DNA from: Advenella mimigardefordensis DPN7
Lineage (GTDB): Bacteria > Pseudomonadota > Gammaproteobacteria > Burkholderiales > Burkholderiaceae_B
DNA length: 23,610 nt
Reading direction: 5' to 3'
Assembly (NCBI RefSeq): GCF_000521505.1
Contig: NZ_CP003916.1
Coordinates: 1 to 23,610 of the forward strand
Shown: positions 1 to 8,372 of the stretch, in pieces
Layout of the letters: each line of letters starts with the position of its first letter
Numbering within the stretch: the first letter of the stretch is position 1
Translations under genes and position numbers: made by a program
The notes under the pieces: generated by a model
What the model saw: only the letters and a program-made list of their open reading frames with translations
Databases searched by the model: none
What the model was told of the DNA's origin: nothing

Positions 1-4
1 TATT

Positions 5-26
5 TATAATATATTTTGAATATTCA
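5..26 (+). promoter_or_regulatory. rep upstream region: -10-like TATAAT and TGAATATTCA operator candidate
   Basis: A consensus -10-like hexamer TATAAT lies at 5-10, and the perfect palindrome TGAATATTCA at 17-26, followed by a degenerate second copy (about 30-36). The same palindrome recurs at five other plasmid sites, so an operator controlling rep is likely. The -35 element would lie beyond the window start, or across the junction if the molecule is circular, so the promoter itself is only tentative. Confidence 0.5.
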
Positions 27-52
27 TAGTATATTAAATAAAGGTGAATTAT

Positions 53-1267
53 ATGAGTAAAACTGATTCGCAGGAGGACCAGATAAGCCTATATCCTGAG
101 GCAGCTAATTCCTATGATTCCACCGGCAAATCTGAGGAGATCCTAGATCATTTGCGTTCCTGGCATCGTACATTGTCGGACCAAATTGTGGACGCCAATC
201 GTGAATTGGCCGGGTTGATCGCAAAGGGCAAAGGCAATACTGAAGAAGCAGAGATTATTAAGAAGCTCTTAGTCAAGGTCCAGGCTCGGCGCATCGAGGT
301 TGAAAAGAATATTGAAGAAGAAAAAAAAGAACTTGAATATTTTCGATCGCTGCATAAGCAGAGTAGGGTAGAGGTTGAAACGATTGATGAGCCAACCGAG
401 CAGGGGTTGATCCGGGTACGGCACCCAAATCGCGATTTTTTCCTGGCAGACATGTTTGATTATGCATTGAAAGATGATGGTGCAAGCATGGAAGCCCCGA
501 TTTTCACTTTATCCACGAAACCTGATCTGAGCATATGGGAATGGCGAAGCAAAGACGGAAATAAATATGTCAAAGTCACCCCCTCCGTGCTTGGCCGGGC
601 TACCCAGCACGATAAAGATGTACTGATATATGTCGTATCGCAAATGACTGAGGCTTTGAATAGGGGCCGAGAAGATGCTAAAAATCGAACAATACGGTTC
701 ACAGTACATGATTTCTTAGTCACAACTAATCGGCAAACCAGTGGTGAAGGGTACAAGCTCTTGCATCAAGCATTTGAACGTTTACGCGGTACGTCTGTTT
801 CCACTGATATACGAACAGGTGGGACCCGAGTACGAGAAGGGTTTGGCATTATTGATCGCTGGAAAATCATCGAGAAATCACGCACTGATGAGCGAATGAT
901 TGCTGTGGAAGTGACGCTATCTGACTGGCTTTTCAATGCCGTTCAGGCATATGAAGTATTAACGATTCACCCGGATTATTTCCGCCTACGCAAGCCTATG
1001 GCTCGGCGGTTATACGAGATTGCAAGGAAGCACTGTGGACGCCAATCTCAGTGGGTAATAAGTCTACGTCTATTGCAGGAAAAAACCGGTAGCAAATCTA
1101 CATTGAAAGAGTTCAGAAGTGCCATTCGCGCAATTCAAGCGGATAATAGTTTGCCCGAATATAGTTTGTTTTTGGACGAAACGAATGACCAGGTTATTTT
1201 CACTGCGCGAAATGCAGGCCAACTCTCGCAAAATCTCGTCAAAGAAATGGCAAACGGGCCAGCTTGA
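53..1267 (+). CDS. repA: RepA-like plasmid replication initiator (RPA family)
   Basis: A 404-residue protein that should bind the downstream iterons and start plasmid replication. The N-terminal ~110 residues are charged and helical, probably coiled coil (runs of Glu/Lys around residues 65-105). The C-terminal two thirds resemble the replication initiator protein A family, with recognisable segments VTLSDWLFNAV and RRLYEIARKHCG. I chose ATG at 53 because AAAGGTGA at 40-47 sits at good Shine-Dalgarno distance; a GTG at 44 would start inside that ribosome site. The gene is followed three bases after its stop by the first of four iterons, the usual layout for an iteron replicon. Family assignment comes from motif recognition, not alignment. 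Confidence 0.85.
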   Translation: MSKTDSQEDQISLYPEAANSYDSTGKSEEILDHLRSWHRTLSDQIVDANRELAGLIAKGKGNTEEAEIIKKLLVKVQARRIEVEKNIEEEKKELEYFRSLHKQSRVEVETIDEPTEQGLIRVRHPNRDFFLADMFDYALKDDGASMEAPIFTLSTKPDLSIWEWRSKDGNKYVKVTPSVLGRATQHDKDVLIYVVSQMTEALNRGREDAKNRTIRFTVHDFLVTTNRQTSGEGYKLLHQAFERLRGTSVSTDIRTGGTRVREGFGIIDRWKIIEKSRTDERMIAVEVTLSDWLFNAVQAYEVLTIHPDYFRLRKPMARRLYEIARKHCGRQSQWVISLRLLQEKTGSKSTLKEFRSAIRAIQADNSLPEYSLFLDETNDQVIFTARNAGQLSQNLVKEMANGPA

Positions 1268-1269
1268 TA

Positions 1270-1412
1270 CGTCATTTCACCCACCGCTGATTTTGCCTTG
1301 TGGATAAGTTCTAAAACTCACGGTTTCCTGTGGATTGGTTCGTCATTTCACCCACCATTTCTGTGGATTCATTCGTCATTTCACCCACCGCTCATTCGTC
1401 ATTTCACCCACC
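1270..1412 (+). repeat. oriV iterons: four copies of CGTCATTTCACCCACC
   Basis: The 16-bp word is present without mismatch at 1270-1285, 1341-1356, 1374-1389 and 1397-1412. Between them lie DnaA-box-like words: a perfect TGTGGATAA at 1299-1307, and TGTGGATTG (1329-1337) and TGTGGATTC (1362-1370). Direct repeats right after the initiator gene, interleaved with DnaA boxes, define a probable origin of replication where RepA binds. Spacing is irregular (71, 33 and 23 bp from start to start). Confidence 0.88.
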
Positions 1413-1980
1413 GAGGCTTTTGCTAGATAGCTGTTTTATAAACGAAAAATGTCATTATTTTTGACCGTAACGCGCGCGCGCGGTTTTTAACTCTTTTTCT
1501 TTAACGCAAAAACGCGCCTAACCCTCCGGTCGCTATATGCTCCCTTCGCCCTTTGCTCCGCAAAGCCTTTTAATTCATGTCCCGCTAAAGCGGGAAATAT
1601 GAACCCTCACCCCAACACTGAGCTAATCGCTAGACTATCCCAAGAAAACCGTAAGGCCCTGGCCGCGGGAACCGTGCCGGTTCCCCTGTCCTCCCTGCGC
1701 TAACGCTTCGGTCGCGGCCTCGACCCCTTTTGTGGAAACCTGCGGTTTCCCCCGCAAGCGGCTCCCCTTTCCCTTTCGGTTTGGCAACATAGGGGGTAAC
1801 AAAAGCGTCAAAATCGACAGTAATGGGGTAAATCGAGGCGAGGCGCAATTTTTTTGCAAAACCTAGCATCTAAGGTGCGCTGTGGTGAAAAACCGCTTAA
1901 AACGGCTGTAATTCGTTTTAAACTAAAGAGAAAGAGCAATCGGGTGCCAGAGCCTGGCTCTAGGACCCTATATCTTTGAT
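1413..1980. other. Gene-free origin-proximal region with AT-rich stretch and hairpin array
   Basis: No convincing gene is present. An AT-rich stretch (about 1430-1465) next to the iterons could be the unwinding element. It is followed by a CG-alternating run (about 1470-1482) and then four short perfect hairpins: CTTTGC/GCAAAG (1551-1565), TCCCGCT/AGCGGGA (1580-1595), GGGAACCG/CGGTTCCC (1667-1685) and GGAAACC/GGTTTCC (1734-1750). A further inverted repeat, AGAGCC/GGCTCT (1949-1961), could help end umuC transcription but lacks a clear T tract. Overlapping antisense reading frames here look like shadows of GC-rich DNA. Confidence 0.5.
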
Positions 1981-3252
1981 TCAGGCCCTGGCGATTGGCA
2001 CTTCGTGCCAGTTCGTAGTATACCCCTGGCTTTTGCGCTCCTGGCGCATATACCAATGCTCCCGGTCGTGAAACCCGATACTGCCTGTTTTAACTGACCC
2101 CCGACCATATCGAGCATTGATACCGTCCAGGGCCACCATCAGCTGCGCCCGCTTGTCATGCTCTGGTTCCACGGGAAACAGTTCGCCCTGGACGGTATCG
2201 GCAGGCGAGATATCCATCAGCATGACGCCCGCCTTTTTGTATTTGAAGCCTGGTCGCCATATGGTCTCAAGCGCCCTAAGTGCATATTTGGTAAACACCA
2301 GGTTGTCGGCGCTCGGGTAGGGCGGGGTGACTAGGCGGCTATTGCCATACTGTTTGCCTTTGTCAAAGGGGCTAGTGCGGATGAAAATCTGCATACTGGC
2401 GGCCACCGAATTTTGCCCGCGCAGTTTGTTGCAGGCAATGGCGACAAATTCAGACAGGGCGCTTTGCAGTCCGGCCAGGTCGGTTATTGGCAAACCAAAG
2501 GAACGTGACGAGATTATCTGCTCTTTAGGGTCGGCCACTTCTTCCAGATCGATGCGCGAGATCCCGCGCAGCTCTTGCACGGTCTTACCCACCACAATGG
2601 AAAATTCGGCTCTGGCCGCTTCGGGTTTCATGCGGGCCAGGTCAAAAACCGTATAAATGCCCAGCTCGTTTAGCCTTTTGGCAATGCGCCTGCCGATGCC
2701 CCAGACTTCCCCGACTTCAATATTTTTCATCATGGCGGCCAGTTGGTACCGGTCCAGCTGCGTCAAATCACACACACCAGACCAGGACGGCTGCTTTTTT
2801 GCGATATGGTTGGCCAACTTGGCCAGGGTTTTGGTGGCGCCGATGCCCACACAGGTGGGAATCCCTGTTTCGCGCAAGACAGCGGCCCGGATTTTCTCGC
2901 TGTAGGCGGTTAAATCCTCTGTAATGCCCGAGAAGTCCGCGAAACTCTCGTCAACACTATAAATTTCCTGACGGGGCGAAAATCGGCCAATCACGGTCAT
3001 CACGCGGTCGCTCATGTCACCGTACAGAGCAAAGTTGCTGCTCAGGGCCATCAGGCCCATTTCTTCCAGATGCTTGATCTCAAACCAGGGCTGGCCCATT
3101 TTGATGCCCAGCGCCTTGGCTTCGTCGGTTCTACTGATCACGCAGCCATCGTTATTGCTCAACGATACCAGGGGCTTGCCTTTCAGAGACGGCCTGAATA
3201 CGCGTTCACATGAGCAATAGAAGCAATTGGCGTCAATTAGCCCATAGGTCAT
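1981..3252 (-). CDS. umuC: UmuC-type DNA polymerase V catalytic subunit
   Basis: A 423-residue Y-family translesion polymerase subunit that would act with cleaved UmuD dimers in SOS mutagenesis. It begins with the palm motif MTYGLIDANCFYCSCERVF. The expected carboxylates are present: Asp7, and Asp101-Glu102 in YSVDESF. A QGELF segment at residues 355-359 matches a QxxLF beta-clamp-binding motif. The C-terminal part has the tail typical of UmuC/ImpB/MucB proteins (DUF4113-like). A longer frame starts at 3297, but ATG at 3252 is right because family proteins begin here and it overlaps the umuD stop as ATGA. It is the second gene of an operon under the LexA box upstream of umuD. Confidence 0.95.
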   Translation of the reverse strand: MTYGLIDANCFYCSCERVFRPSLKGKPLVSLSNNDGCVISRTDEAKALGIKMGQPWFEIKHLEEMGLMALSSNFALYGDMSDRVMTVIGRFSPRQEIYSVDESFADFSGITEDLTAYSEKIRAAVLRETGIPTCVGIGATKTLAKLANHIAKKQPSWSGVCDLTQLDRYQLAAMMKNIEVGEVWGIGRRIAKRLNELGIYTVFDLARMKPEAARAEFSIVVGKTVQELRGISRIDLEEVADPKEQIISSRSFGLPITDLAGLQSALSEFVAIACNKLRGQNSVAASMQIFIRTSPFDKGKQYGNSRLVTPPYPSADNLVFTKYALRALETIWRPGFKYKKAGVMLMDISPADTVQGELFPVEPEHDKRAQLMVALDGINARYGRGSVKTGSIGFHDREHWYMRQERKSQGYTTNWHEVPIARA

Positions 3253-3677
3253 AGCAAATCCTTGATGACGTGCGTGACAACGCCCCAGATCATCCATTCC
3301 TGGCCGGGAACCGGCACTATGTCGGGGTAGGTGAGGTTAGCTGCCTTGAGCCGTATCATGCCGTTTTTCTTGTACAGGCGTTTGACAGTCACATCTCCAT
3401 CGATCTCGGCAATAACGATGCTGTTGTGTTTGGCTGTCAGGGATCGATCGACAATTAAATGGTCGCCGTCGTCAATGCCTGCCTCTTTCATCGAGTGACC
3501 TTTGACGCACAGGTAAAAGGTGGAGGTAGGGTGCTTGACGAGGATCTCGCCAATGTCGATGCGATTGACGGCGTGATCCTGGGCCGGGGAGGGAAAGCCT
3601 GCCGGCGTCTTGCACACAATCACCCCAATAGTGGCCGAGGTTTCCTCTATGGGGATCAGCTCAAGGGTGGAATGCAT
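3249..3677 (-). CDS. umuD: UmuD-type S24 autoprotease subunit of DNA polymerase V
   Basis: A 142-residue LexA/UmuD-like S24 peptidase that cleaves itself under RecA stimulation to give the active partner of UmuC. The cleavage site is Ala26-Gly27 in TPAGFPSPA. Catalytic Ser62 lies in GHSM and Lys99 in VTVKRL, 37 residues apart as in E. coli UmuD. Its stop overlaps the umuC start by ATGA, so the two are translationally coupled. No Shine-Dalgarno sequence precedes the ATG. The leader is only about 15 nt of T-rich sequence after the LexA-overlapped promoter, so translation may be near-leaderless. All key residues are present, so it is likely functional. Confidence 0.94.
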   Translation of the reverse strand: MHSTLELIPIEETSATIGVIVCKTPAGFPSPAQDHAVNRIDIGEILVKHPTSTFYLCVKGHSMKEAGIDDGDHLIVDRSLTAKHNSIVIAEIDGDVTVKRLYKKNGMIRLKAANLTYPDIVPVPGQEWMIWGVVTHVIKDLL

Positions 3678-3689
3678 AGCATAAAAAAA

Positions 3690-3720
3690 TACTGTATATA
3701 AAAACAGTATTTTACATCAA
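3690..3720 (-). promoter_or_regulatory. LexA SOS box overlapping the umuDC promoter
   Basis: CTGT-N8-ACAG lies at 3692-3707, with flanking bases extending the match to the 20-bp SOS consensus. Reading the minus strand, a -35 TTGATG (3720-3715) and a -10 TATACA (3698-3693) are separated by 16 bp, so LexA would sit on the spacer and -10. The box lies 14 bp upstream of the umuD ATG. This is a textbook SOS-controlled arrangement. Confidence 0.9.
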
Positions 3721-3784
3721 AATTAGCGTATGCATTCTCCAGAGGGGAAAGATTTATCTACGTTAATGAGATAAGGTAACCCTC

Positions 3785-4441
3785 TCACAATGCATTGAAC
3801 GTTGAGCCAGTAATCTCACTTAAACATTCGCTCTCATTAGCAAATTTATAAGTAATCGCCACTGACCCTGATGAACCGCCCAAACGATTGTTTTCCGCCG
3901 ACGCATTTAATACAACAGCTTTTAGGTTTTTTGGAAGAGGAGCGATTGATTCGAAATAGAACGAACCATCGGGATGTCTTTTAACTGTTTCCCCCCAAGA
4001 CGTTGCTAAATTTATTTCACCATTTTTCATAGCGTCTAGAATGTCTTTCGAAGTGTCTGTTCTATTGTCGGAGTCGAACGTGACAGCGGGCTTCCCGTAT
4101 TTAGTTATTAAATTATTCTTAATAGTGTCATACTCTTGACGCAACTTCAGTCCTGAAGAAAAATTTTCAGATAGAGCGCTGATTTTGCACAATCCAGATT
4201 TTTTTGTAAAAACGTATAAATATGAGGAATATCCTTTCAAAGGGATTACCGCGCTGCGGCTAATGATCAGTGTTGGGTCAGCTTTTATTGCCCCGGCATT
4301 TGCATTTTTCAGTGCTTCAAGTATCTCTTTTTCTGACATTCCCATTTTGAAACCAAATGGCTTTGCCTCGTCTGCAATCGCTGGTGAGGTTCCGAGGGCG
4401 AAAATCATTATGCTGCCAACAAGAATTTTAGTTGCTTTCAT
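3785..4441 (-). CDS. Exported hypothetical protein
   Basis: A 218-residue protein that I do not recognise. Residues 1-23 form a clear Sec signal peptide: positive start MKATK, a hydrophobic core, and probable cleavage after Ala23 in AIA-DE. The mature part would be periplasmic and contains a segment KMGMSEKEILEAL and two Cys residues that could pair. The start is ATG at 4441, because AAGGAG precedes it at good distance and it begins the signal peptide; the longer frame to 4498 adds an implausible leader. It is a monocistronic gene downstream of and antiparallel to nothing obvious; umuD lies beyond it on the same strand, 107 bp away. Function unknown. Confidence 0.7.
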   Translation of the reverse strand: MKATKILVGSIMIFALGTSPAIADEAKPFGFKMGMSEKEILEALKNANAGAIKADPTLIISRSAVIPLKGYSSYLYVFTKKSGLCKISALSENFSSGLKLRQEYDTIKNNLITKYGKPAVTFDSDNRTDTSKDILDAMKNGEINLATSWGETVKRHPDGSFYFESIAPLPKNLKAVVLNASAENNRLGGSSGSVAITYKFANESECLSEITGSTFNAL

Positions 4442-4902
4442 GAATACTCCTTGAAAATTAGTTCGAAATATTATGAATAATCTGGATACATAGTTCAAGC
4501 ATTGAACTCAATGAGAATCCTTCAAATCGCAGATTCGAGTGCTGGCGTAGAACGCCAAAATAATCATTCAAACAATATGTTATCGAACCTTTGCATTTTA
4601 GCTTGTGTCAGCAAGCCTTTTTCGCGTGCGAAAAACACAGCACGACTTGCATTTACGCAAAGTGCCTATCCTGCATATAGTCCTTTAGTGGTGCTTTCGT
4701 GGTTAGTGGCTGGTGCGATACTGCATAGGTTATGCGCATAATATGCATATTTTATGTTCGATATTTGTTCTATATTGCATGTTTAATCAACACCATATAG
4801 AAATATTGTGCATTTAAATGCATTTTGACGCATTAATATTGAATGTGATAGCATAAGACGTGCTTTTTAATTTAAATATTGTGCATTAATGAGGTTTGGC
4901 TT
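4442..4902. promoter_or_regulatory. AT-rich intergenic region with AAATATTGTGCATT direct repeats
   Basis: No gene is supported here. The stretch is AT-rich with many TGCAT words. A 14-bp direct repeat AAATATTGTGCATT occurs at 4801-4814 and 4874-4887. The second copy ends 15 bp before the ATG of the downstream small HTH-like gene, so it probably covers its promoter or ribosome site. Autoregulation by that protein is a guess. A plus-strand frame at 4502-4741 has no ribosome site and low-complexity content, and was left out. Confidence 0.45.
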
Positions 4903-5256
4903 ATGCATGTCGATGAATTTATCAAAATGAATGCTTCGGAGAGGTCGGCTAAATATTCACAGCTCACGCCTTTTCGGGAGGCCATTTTCAAGCTCAAAAA
5001 CGAGGGCTTTACGGAGCGAAAAATTCTTGAATATTTGGCACTTAATGACGTTGTGGTGAACCAATCGACGTTGCACCGCTTCGTCAAAAGAAATGCAGAT
5101 AACGAGCCACAGAAAAAGCAAACTAATATGAGCAAACGGCAGCGGCCAGTCCCTGCTGCTGATGCATCGAGCGAACCCCGAAAACCAGTAGATCCGACAA
5201 AGCCATCCTGGGTGCCGGATCATATCAATGTGGATGAACTCCTGAGTAAGTCCTGA
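4903..5256 (+). CDS. Small plasmid protein with predicted helix-turn-helix
   Basis: A 117-residue protein. Residues ~20-62 (LTPFREAIFKLKNEGF, then ILEYL and STLHRFVKR) have the pattern of a recombinase-like helix-turn-helix: two short helices, a turn, then a recognition helix beginning with serine-threonine. A Pro/Lys-rich linker follows, and a short acidic tail WVPDHINVDELL. Proteins of this shape occur on plasmids as DNA-binding accessory factors, but I cannot name the family. I chose ATG at 4903 because GAGG lies 8 bp upstream; a TTG at 4879 lacks support. Repeated operator-like words lie just upstream, suggesting a regulator. Confidence 0.6.
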   Translation: MHVDEFIKMNASERSAKYSQLTPFREAIFKLKNEGFTERKILEYLALNDVVVNQSTLHRFVKRNADNEPQKKQTNMSKRQRPVPAADASSEPRKPVDPTKPSWVPDHINVDELLSKS

Positions 5257-5294
5257 TTTCCATATAGCGGGACTTTAGGTTAAATTAACTATAA

Positions 5295-5990
5295 GGGTAC
5301 CGCAAGGTGCATTTGGATTTACTGGCATTGGGCGAGACCTGCAGCCGTCATCGCGTAGCGCGCTTGATGCGTAGCTGCGGATGGCGTGCTCAGGTTGGGT
5401 ATGGTCGTCGTCGACCTGGGTCTTATGGTGGCGCTGCCCATAATGTAGTGGCTAACATTCTGGACAGGCAATTCGATGTCGCGGCACCGAACCTGGTCTG
5501 GGTGACCGATATTACCTATATCCGTACCCATGAAGGATGGCTCTATTTGGCTGTTGTGGTGGACTTATTCTCGCGCCAGGTAGTGGGCTGGTCGATGGAT
5601 TCACGAATGAATAAAGATTTAGTTCTGCAGGCATTGCTCGCCGCAGTATGGCGTCGTAAACCCAAGCAACCCGTCATTGTCCACTCAGATCAGGGTAGTC
5701 AATTTACCAGCTACGAATACGGCGCATTCCTGGCCAATCATAATCTGCAGCCGAGTATGAGCCGCCGAGGAAACTGCCATGATAATGCTGTCGCAGAAAG
5801 CTTCTTCCAATTACTCAAACGTGAACGAATTAAACGTAATATATACAAAACCAGAGAGCACGCACGACAGGATATCTTTGACTATATCGAAATGTTTTAC
5901 AACCCTGTCCGCCGTCATAGTCATGCGGCCAACCTATCACCGGTAAACTACGAACAGCAATACTTTTCTGAGGCTACGAACTGTCTATAA
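5295..5990 (+). pseudogene. IS3-family transposase OrfB, 5'-truncated
   Basis: The remaining ~231 residues hold the DDE (rve) integrase core: WVTDITYIRT (first Asp), HSDQGSQFTS (second Asp) and NAVAESFFQLLK (Glu). The frame is open from 5295, reading GYRKVHLDL and then ETCSRHRVARLMR, an internal part of IS3-group OrfB; a GTG at 5307 is simply the first start-like codon. Family proteins have roughly 50-70 more residues in front. No orfA precedes it, so the programmed OrfAB fusion cannot form. It ends 16 bp before the element terminus, as is usual for IS3. Confidence 0.88.
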
Positions 5991-6006
5991 AAATCTGGTC
6001 GATTCA
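5295..6006 (+). mobile_element. IS3-family element, 3' remnant
   Basis: The right part of an IS3-family insertion sequence. The 5' break is near 5295, where transposase homology begins abruptly. The right terminal inverted repeat ends at 6006 with GATTCA. Its reverse complement, TGAATCGACCAG and beyond, matches the left terminus at 16006 (TGAATCGGCCAG, with further matches through TTT and TAGACA). The outer (left) half is missing, including orfA and the start of orfB, so it cannot move itself. Confidence 0.85.
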
Positions 6007-6904
6007 GGGGGGGACGTCGCATACCAACAAATTTTCGAAATATGAATCTGGGGAACACACACCTCGTCCCGATCTCGTAAATAAGATGGAGATCTTTGCA
6101 CCTGGATCCATGTACGTTATAAATATGCCGTTGTGGGATGCACTTCGACCAAATTTCAATATTAAGAAGAGATGTGCCTCTGTTAATCAACTACACAGAG
6201 CAGTTACTTCAAAGGTAAATGGACTGGACTCCTTTATCGTAGATGGGCCCTTTCCCAAGTACAAAGCAGGTGTCGGAAAAAAACTAGTCAGGATCGGGAA
6301 TTATGATGCACTTTGCTTATTAATGATTTTTTGGCGGTTCGATAGCGAAGATGCTAATCACCCAAATAGAATGGAAATCGCCGTTAATATTTACCATTTA
6401 CTTCTAATTCTGTCCGGTGAATTGTTCTACTACGGAATCTGTGAGCACTTCTTCTCATTGTTTAAGCATCACGTTTTTGACCATGCTCGTTCAAATGGAT
6501 ACCGACTCGATGTGAATTATGAAAAATTCTGCAAAAACGCAGAGCTGTTGATCCGATTTTACCCATTCGATGAGAAAGCCAACGACAAGACGAGCGAAAA
6601 AAGAAATACTGCTACTGGAATGACACTCCAAAAATCATCTAAATTTTTTGAATTATATTCAATACTAAACGACATATTCAACCATGATGAATCAGTGTCA
6701 TCTCCAGATAGAGATGTAATCTTACAGTTAATTTATGAACATCTATGCTCTGATTGGGCCTCCAAAGTGCTCTTCGATAACTATCAAGAAAGCTTAATCG
6801 AAACCATCAAAAAATACGTTAAAAATGATTCTAATCTTACAGAATTAGATGAACAGATGTTTATTACGAAGGCCAAAATAAGTTCTATGATAGGTAATAT
6901 CTAG
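6007..6904 (+). pseudogene. Hypothetical protein gene, 5' end cut off by the IS3 terminus
   Basis: The frame stays open without a start codon from inside the IS3 end and reads natural-looking protein (HTNKFSKYESGEHTPRPD, positions about 6020-6073) before the first ATG at 6086. The ATG-initiated product would be 272 residues, but the coding sequence upstream argues that the original start was lost when IS3 inserted. The protein contains the pattern GSMYVINMPLWDAL and many aromatic and charged residues, with no membrane segment or catalytic motif I can name. Function is unknown. It is codirectional with the catabolic genes but unrelated in sequence, so it probably belonged to the ancestral host DNA of the cargo. 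Confidence 0.6.
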
Positions 6905-7216
6905 CTATAAAGCTGGACGCTTGCGAATCGCGAAATCCTACCACTGCTCATATCCATAAGAGTTGTATAGCTGACCCGGTTACACGACATTTTAATTGAT
7001 AGTTAAGAACTCCATGCACCGAATTGGCAACAATTCAGGTATCGGATTGGCGCAGACATCACTATAGACAATAACAATAATGAGTATATATTTTTATTTA
7101 TTGTAATAATAAATCTTGGTGTCTATAGTTGAACAATATGTGTCAGAAAGCATGACCTTTTTCTTTCAAAAATATTGCTGTTTGTCGATAGTAAATAATC
7201 AATATGGGCTTTTATT
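6905..7216. promoter_or_regulatory. Upstream region of gentisate dioxygenase with 10-bp inverted repeat
   Basis: There is no gene. ACTATAGACA at 7061-7070 and TGTCTATAGT at 7120-7129 form a perfect 10-bp inverted repeat spaced by 49 bp of AT-rich DNA. A third, degenerate copy, TGTCGATAGT, lies at 7183-7192. These could be sites for the LysR regulator, because the LysR/hydrolase intergenic region has a related ATATAGTTAAA word. A distinct -10/-35 pair could not be fixed. The start codon at 7217 has no strong ribosome site. Confidence 0.45.
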
Positions 7217-8251
7217 ATGAAAAATATCGGGACGCTTGAGGAGTTACCCCTGGAATATCTGGAAAACCTTGAATCGGAGAATCTTGTTCCGCTCTGGCCA
7301 AGTCTAAAAGCACTCTTGCCCCCAGGGCTCCCAAAGGCACAGACTCAGGCAATTCATTGGACCTATGAGGCTATTCGTCCGCTCTTAATGAAGGCGGGAG
7401 AATTGACCCCTATTGAGAAGGCTGAACGGCGTGTTTTAGTTTTGGCTAATCCAGGACACGGATTAAATGCAATGAAAGTCAGCCCTGCTATGTACGTAGG
7501 CATGCAATTATTGCTGCCCGGTGAGTGGGCGCCAAGCCACCGTCACACACCCAATGCGGTAAGAATGATTGTGGAGGGGGAAGGTGCATACACAACTGTT
7601 GAGGGTGAAAAATGTCCGATGAGTCGAGGTGATCTTATCCTGACACCTTCAGGTTTGTGGCATGAACATAGCCATGAGGGAGACGAGCCTGTGGTCTGGC
7701 TGGATGTTCTCGACCTCCCGCTCATTTATTACATGGAAACGAGTTACCATGTTGATGGACCCAAACAAACTATCAAACCAGGCCGGGGAGATCGTATCTA
7801 CGCCAATGGCGGTGTGTTGCCTTCACCAATATTTTTGCGTAATGGAAACCGCTATCCCATGTTGCGTTATCCATGGGAGAAAGTGCGATCCACATTACTA
7901 GCACTTGAAATAGAAAATGCAGACACAGACGCAATACAAGTGGAGTATATCAATCCCGAAACAGGCGAATCCGCTGAAAACATTCTGGGATTCTATGCAC
8001 TAATGTTACGCCCTGGTCAAATTCTAGATATTCCTGCACGCTCGCCATCCACCTTATTTCATATCATAGAGGGCGGGGTTATTGCATCTATTGCTGAAAA
8101 CGAATTCAGTTTGGCTGAAGCGGATACCTGCTGCTCTCCTGGTTATACATCGGTACGACTCCAAAATCGATGCGCGGATAAACCTGCGTTTATTTTCATG
8201 GCTGATGAAAGTCCATTACATAAAAAAATGGGCGTTTTTGAGGTCAGATAA
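7217..8251 (+). CDS. gtdA: Gentisate 1,2-dioxygenase
   Basis: A 344-residue Fe(II)-dependent bicupin that cleaves gentisate between C1 and C2 to give maleylpyruvate in the cytoplasm. The N-terminal cupin has the expected motif WAPSHRHTPNAVRMIVEGEG, with His108 and His110, followed by GDLILTPSGLWHEH with His149 as third iron ligand. A second, degenerate cupin occupies roughly residues 235-340. Length and domain order match gentisate and salicylate 1,2-dioxygenases; context (a 3-hydroxybenzoate 6-monooxygenase and an acylpyruvate hydrolase nearby) favours gentisate. It is first of a codirectional run with the LeuC/LeuD-like pair and the Bug receptor. A weak TTTTTGAG/CTCAAAAA inverted repeat overlaps its end (8235-8263). 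Confidence 0.9.
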   Translation: MKNIGTLEELPLEYLENLESENLVPLWPSLKALLPPGLPKAQTQAIHWTYEAIRPLLMKAGELTPIEKAERRVLVLANPGHGLNAMKVSPAMYVGMQLLLPGEWAPSHRHTPNAVRMIVEGEGAYTTVEGEKCPMSRGDLILTPSGLWHEHSHEGDEPVVWLDVLDLPLIYYMETSYHVDGPKQTIKPGRGDRIYANGGVLPSPIFLRNGNRYPMLRYPWEKVRSTLLALEIENADTDAIQVEYINPETGESAENILGFYALMLRPGQILDIPARSPSTLFHIIEGGVIASIAENEFSLAEADTCCSPGYTSVRLQNRCADKPAFIFMADESPLHKKMGVFEVR

Positions 8252-8372
8252 GGCGCTCAAAAATTTAATAATTTCACAAACCCAGCCAATTGATGCGCTT
8301 ACATGAACTTTCGTAGCAACGTTAATTACTGGATTTATAGAGTCACGTTATGACTAATGGAAACGCAAATCA

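Noticed and set aside
1630..2056. Minus-strand open frames of 74-82 codons after umuC
   Set aside because: They overlap each other in different frames, lie in a GC-rich hairpin region, have no ribosome sites and no recognisable motif.
4502..4741. 79-codon plus-strand frame
   Set aside because: No ribosome site, unremarkable composition, and it lies in an AT-rich regulatory-looking region.
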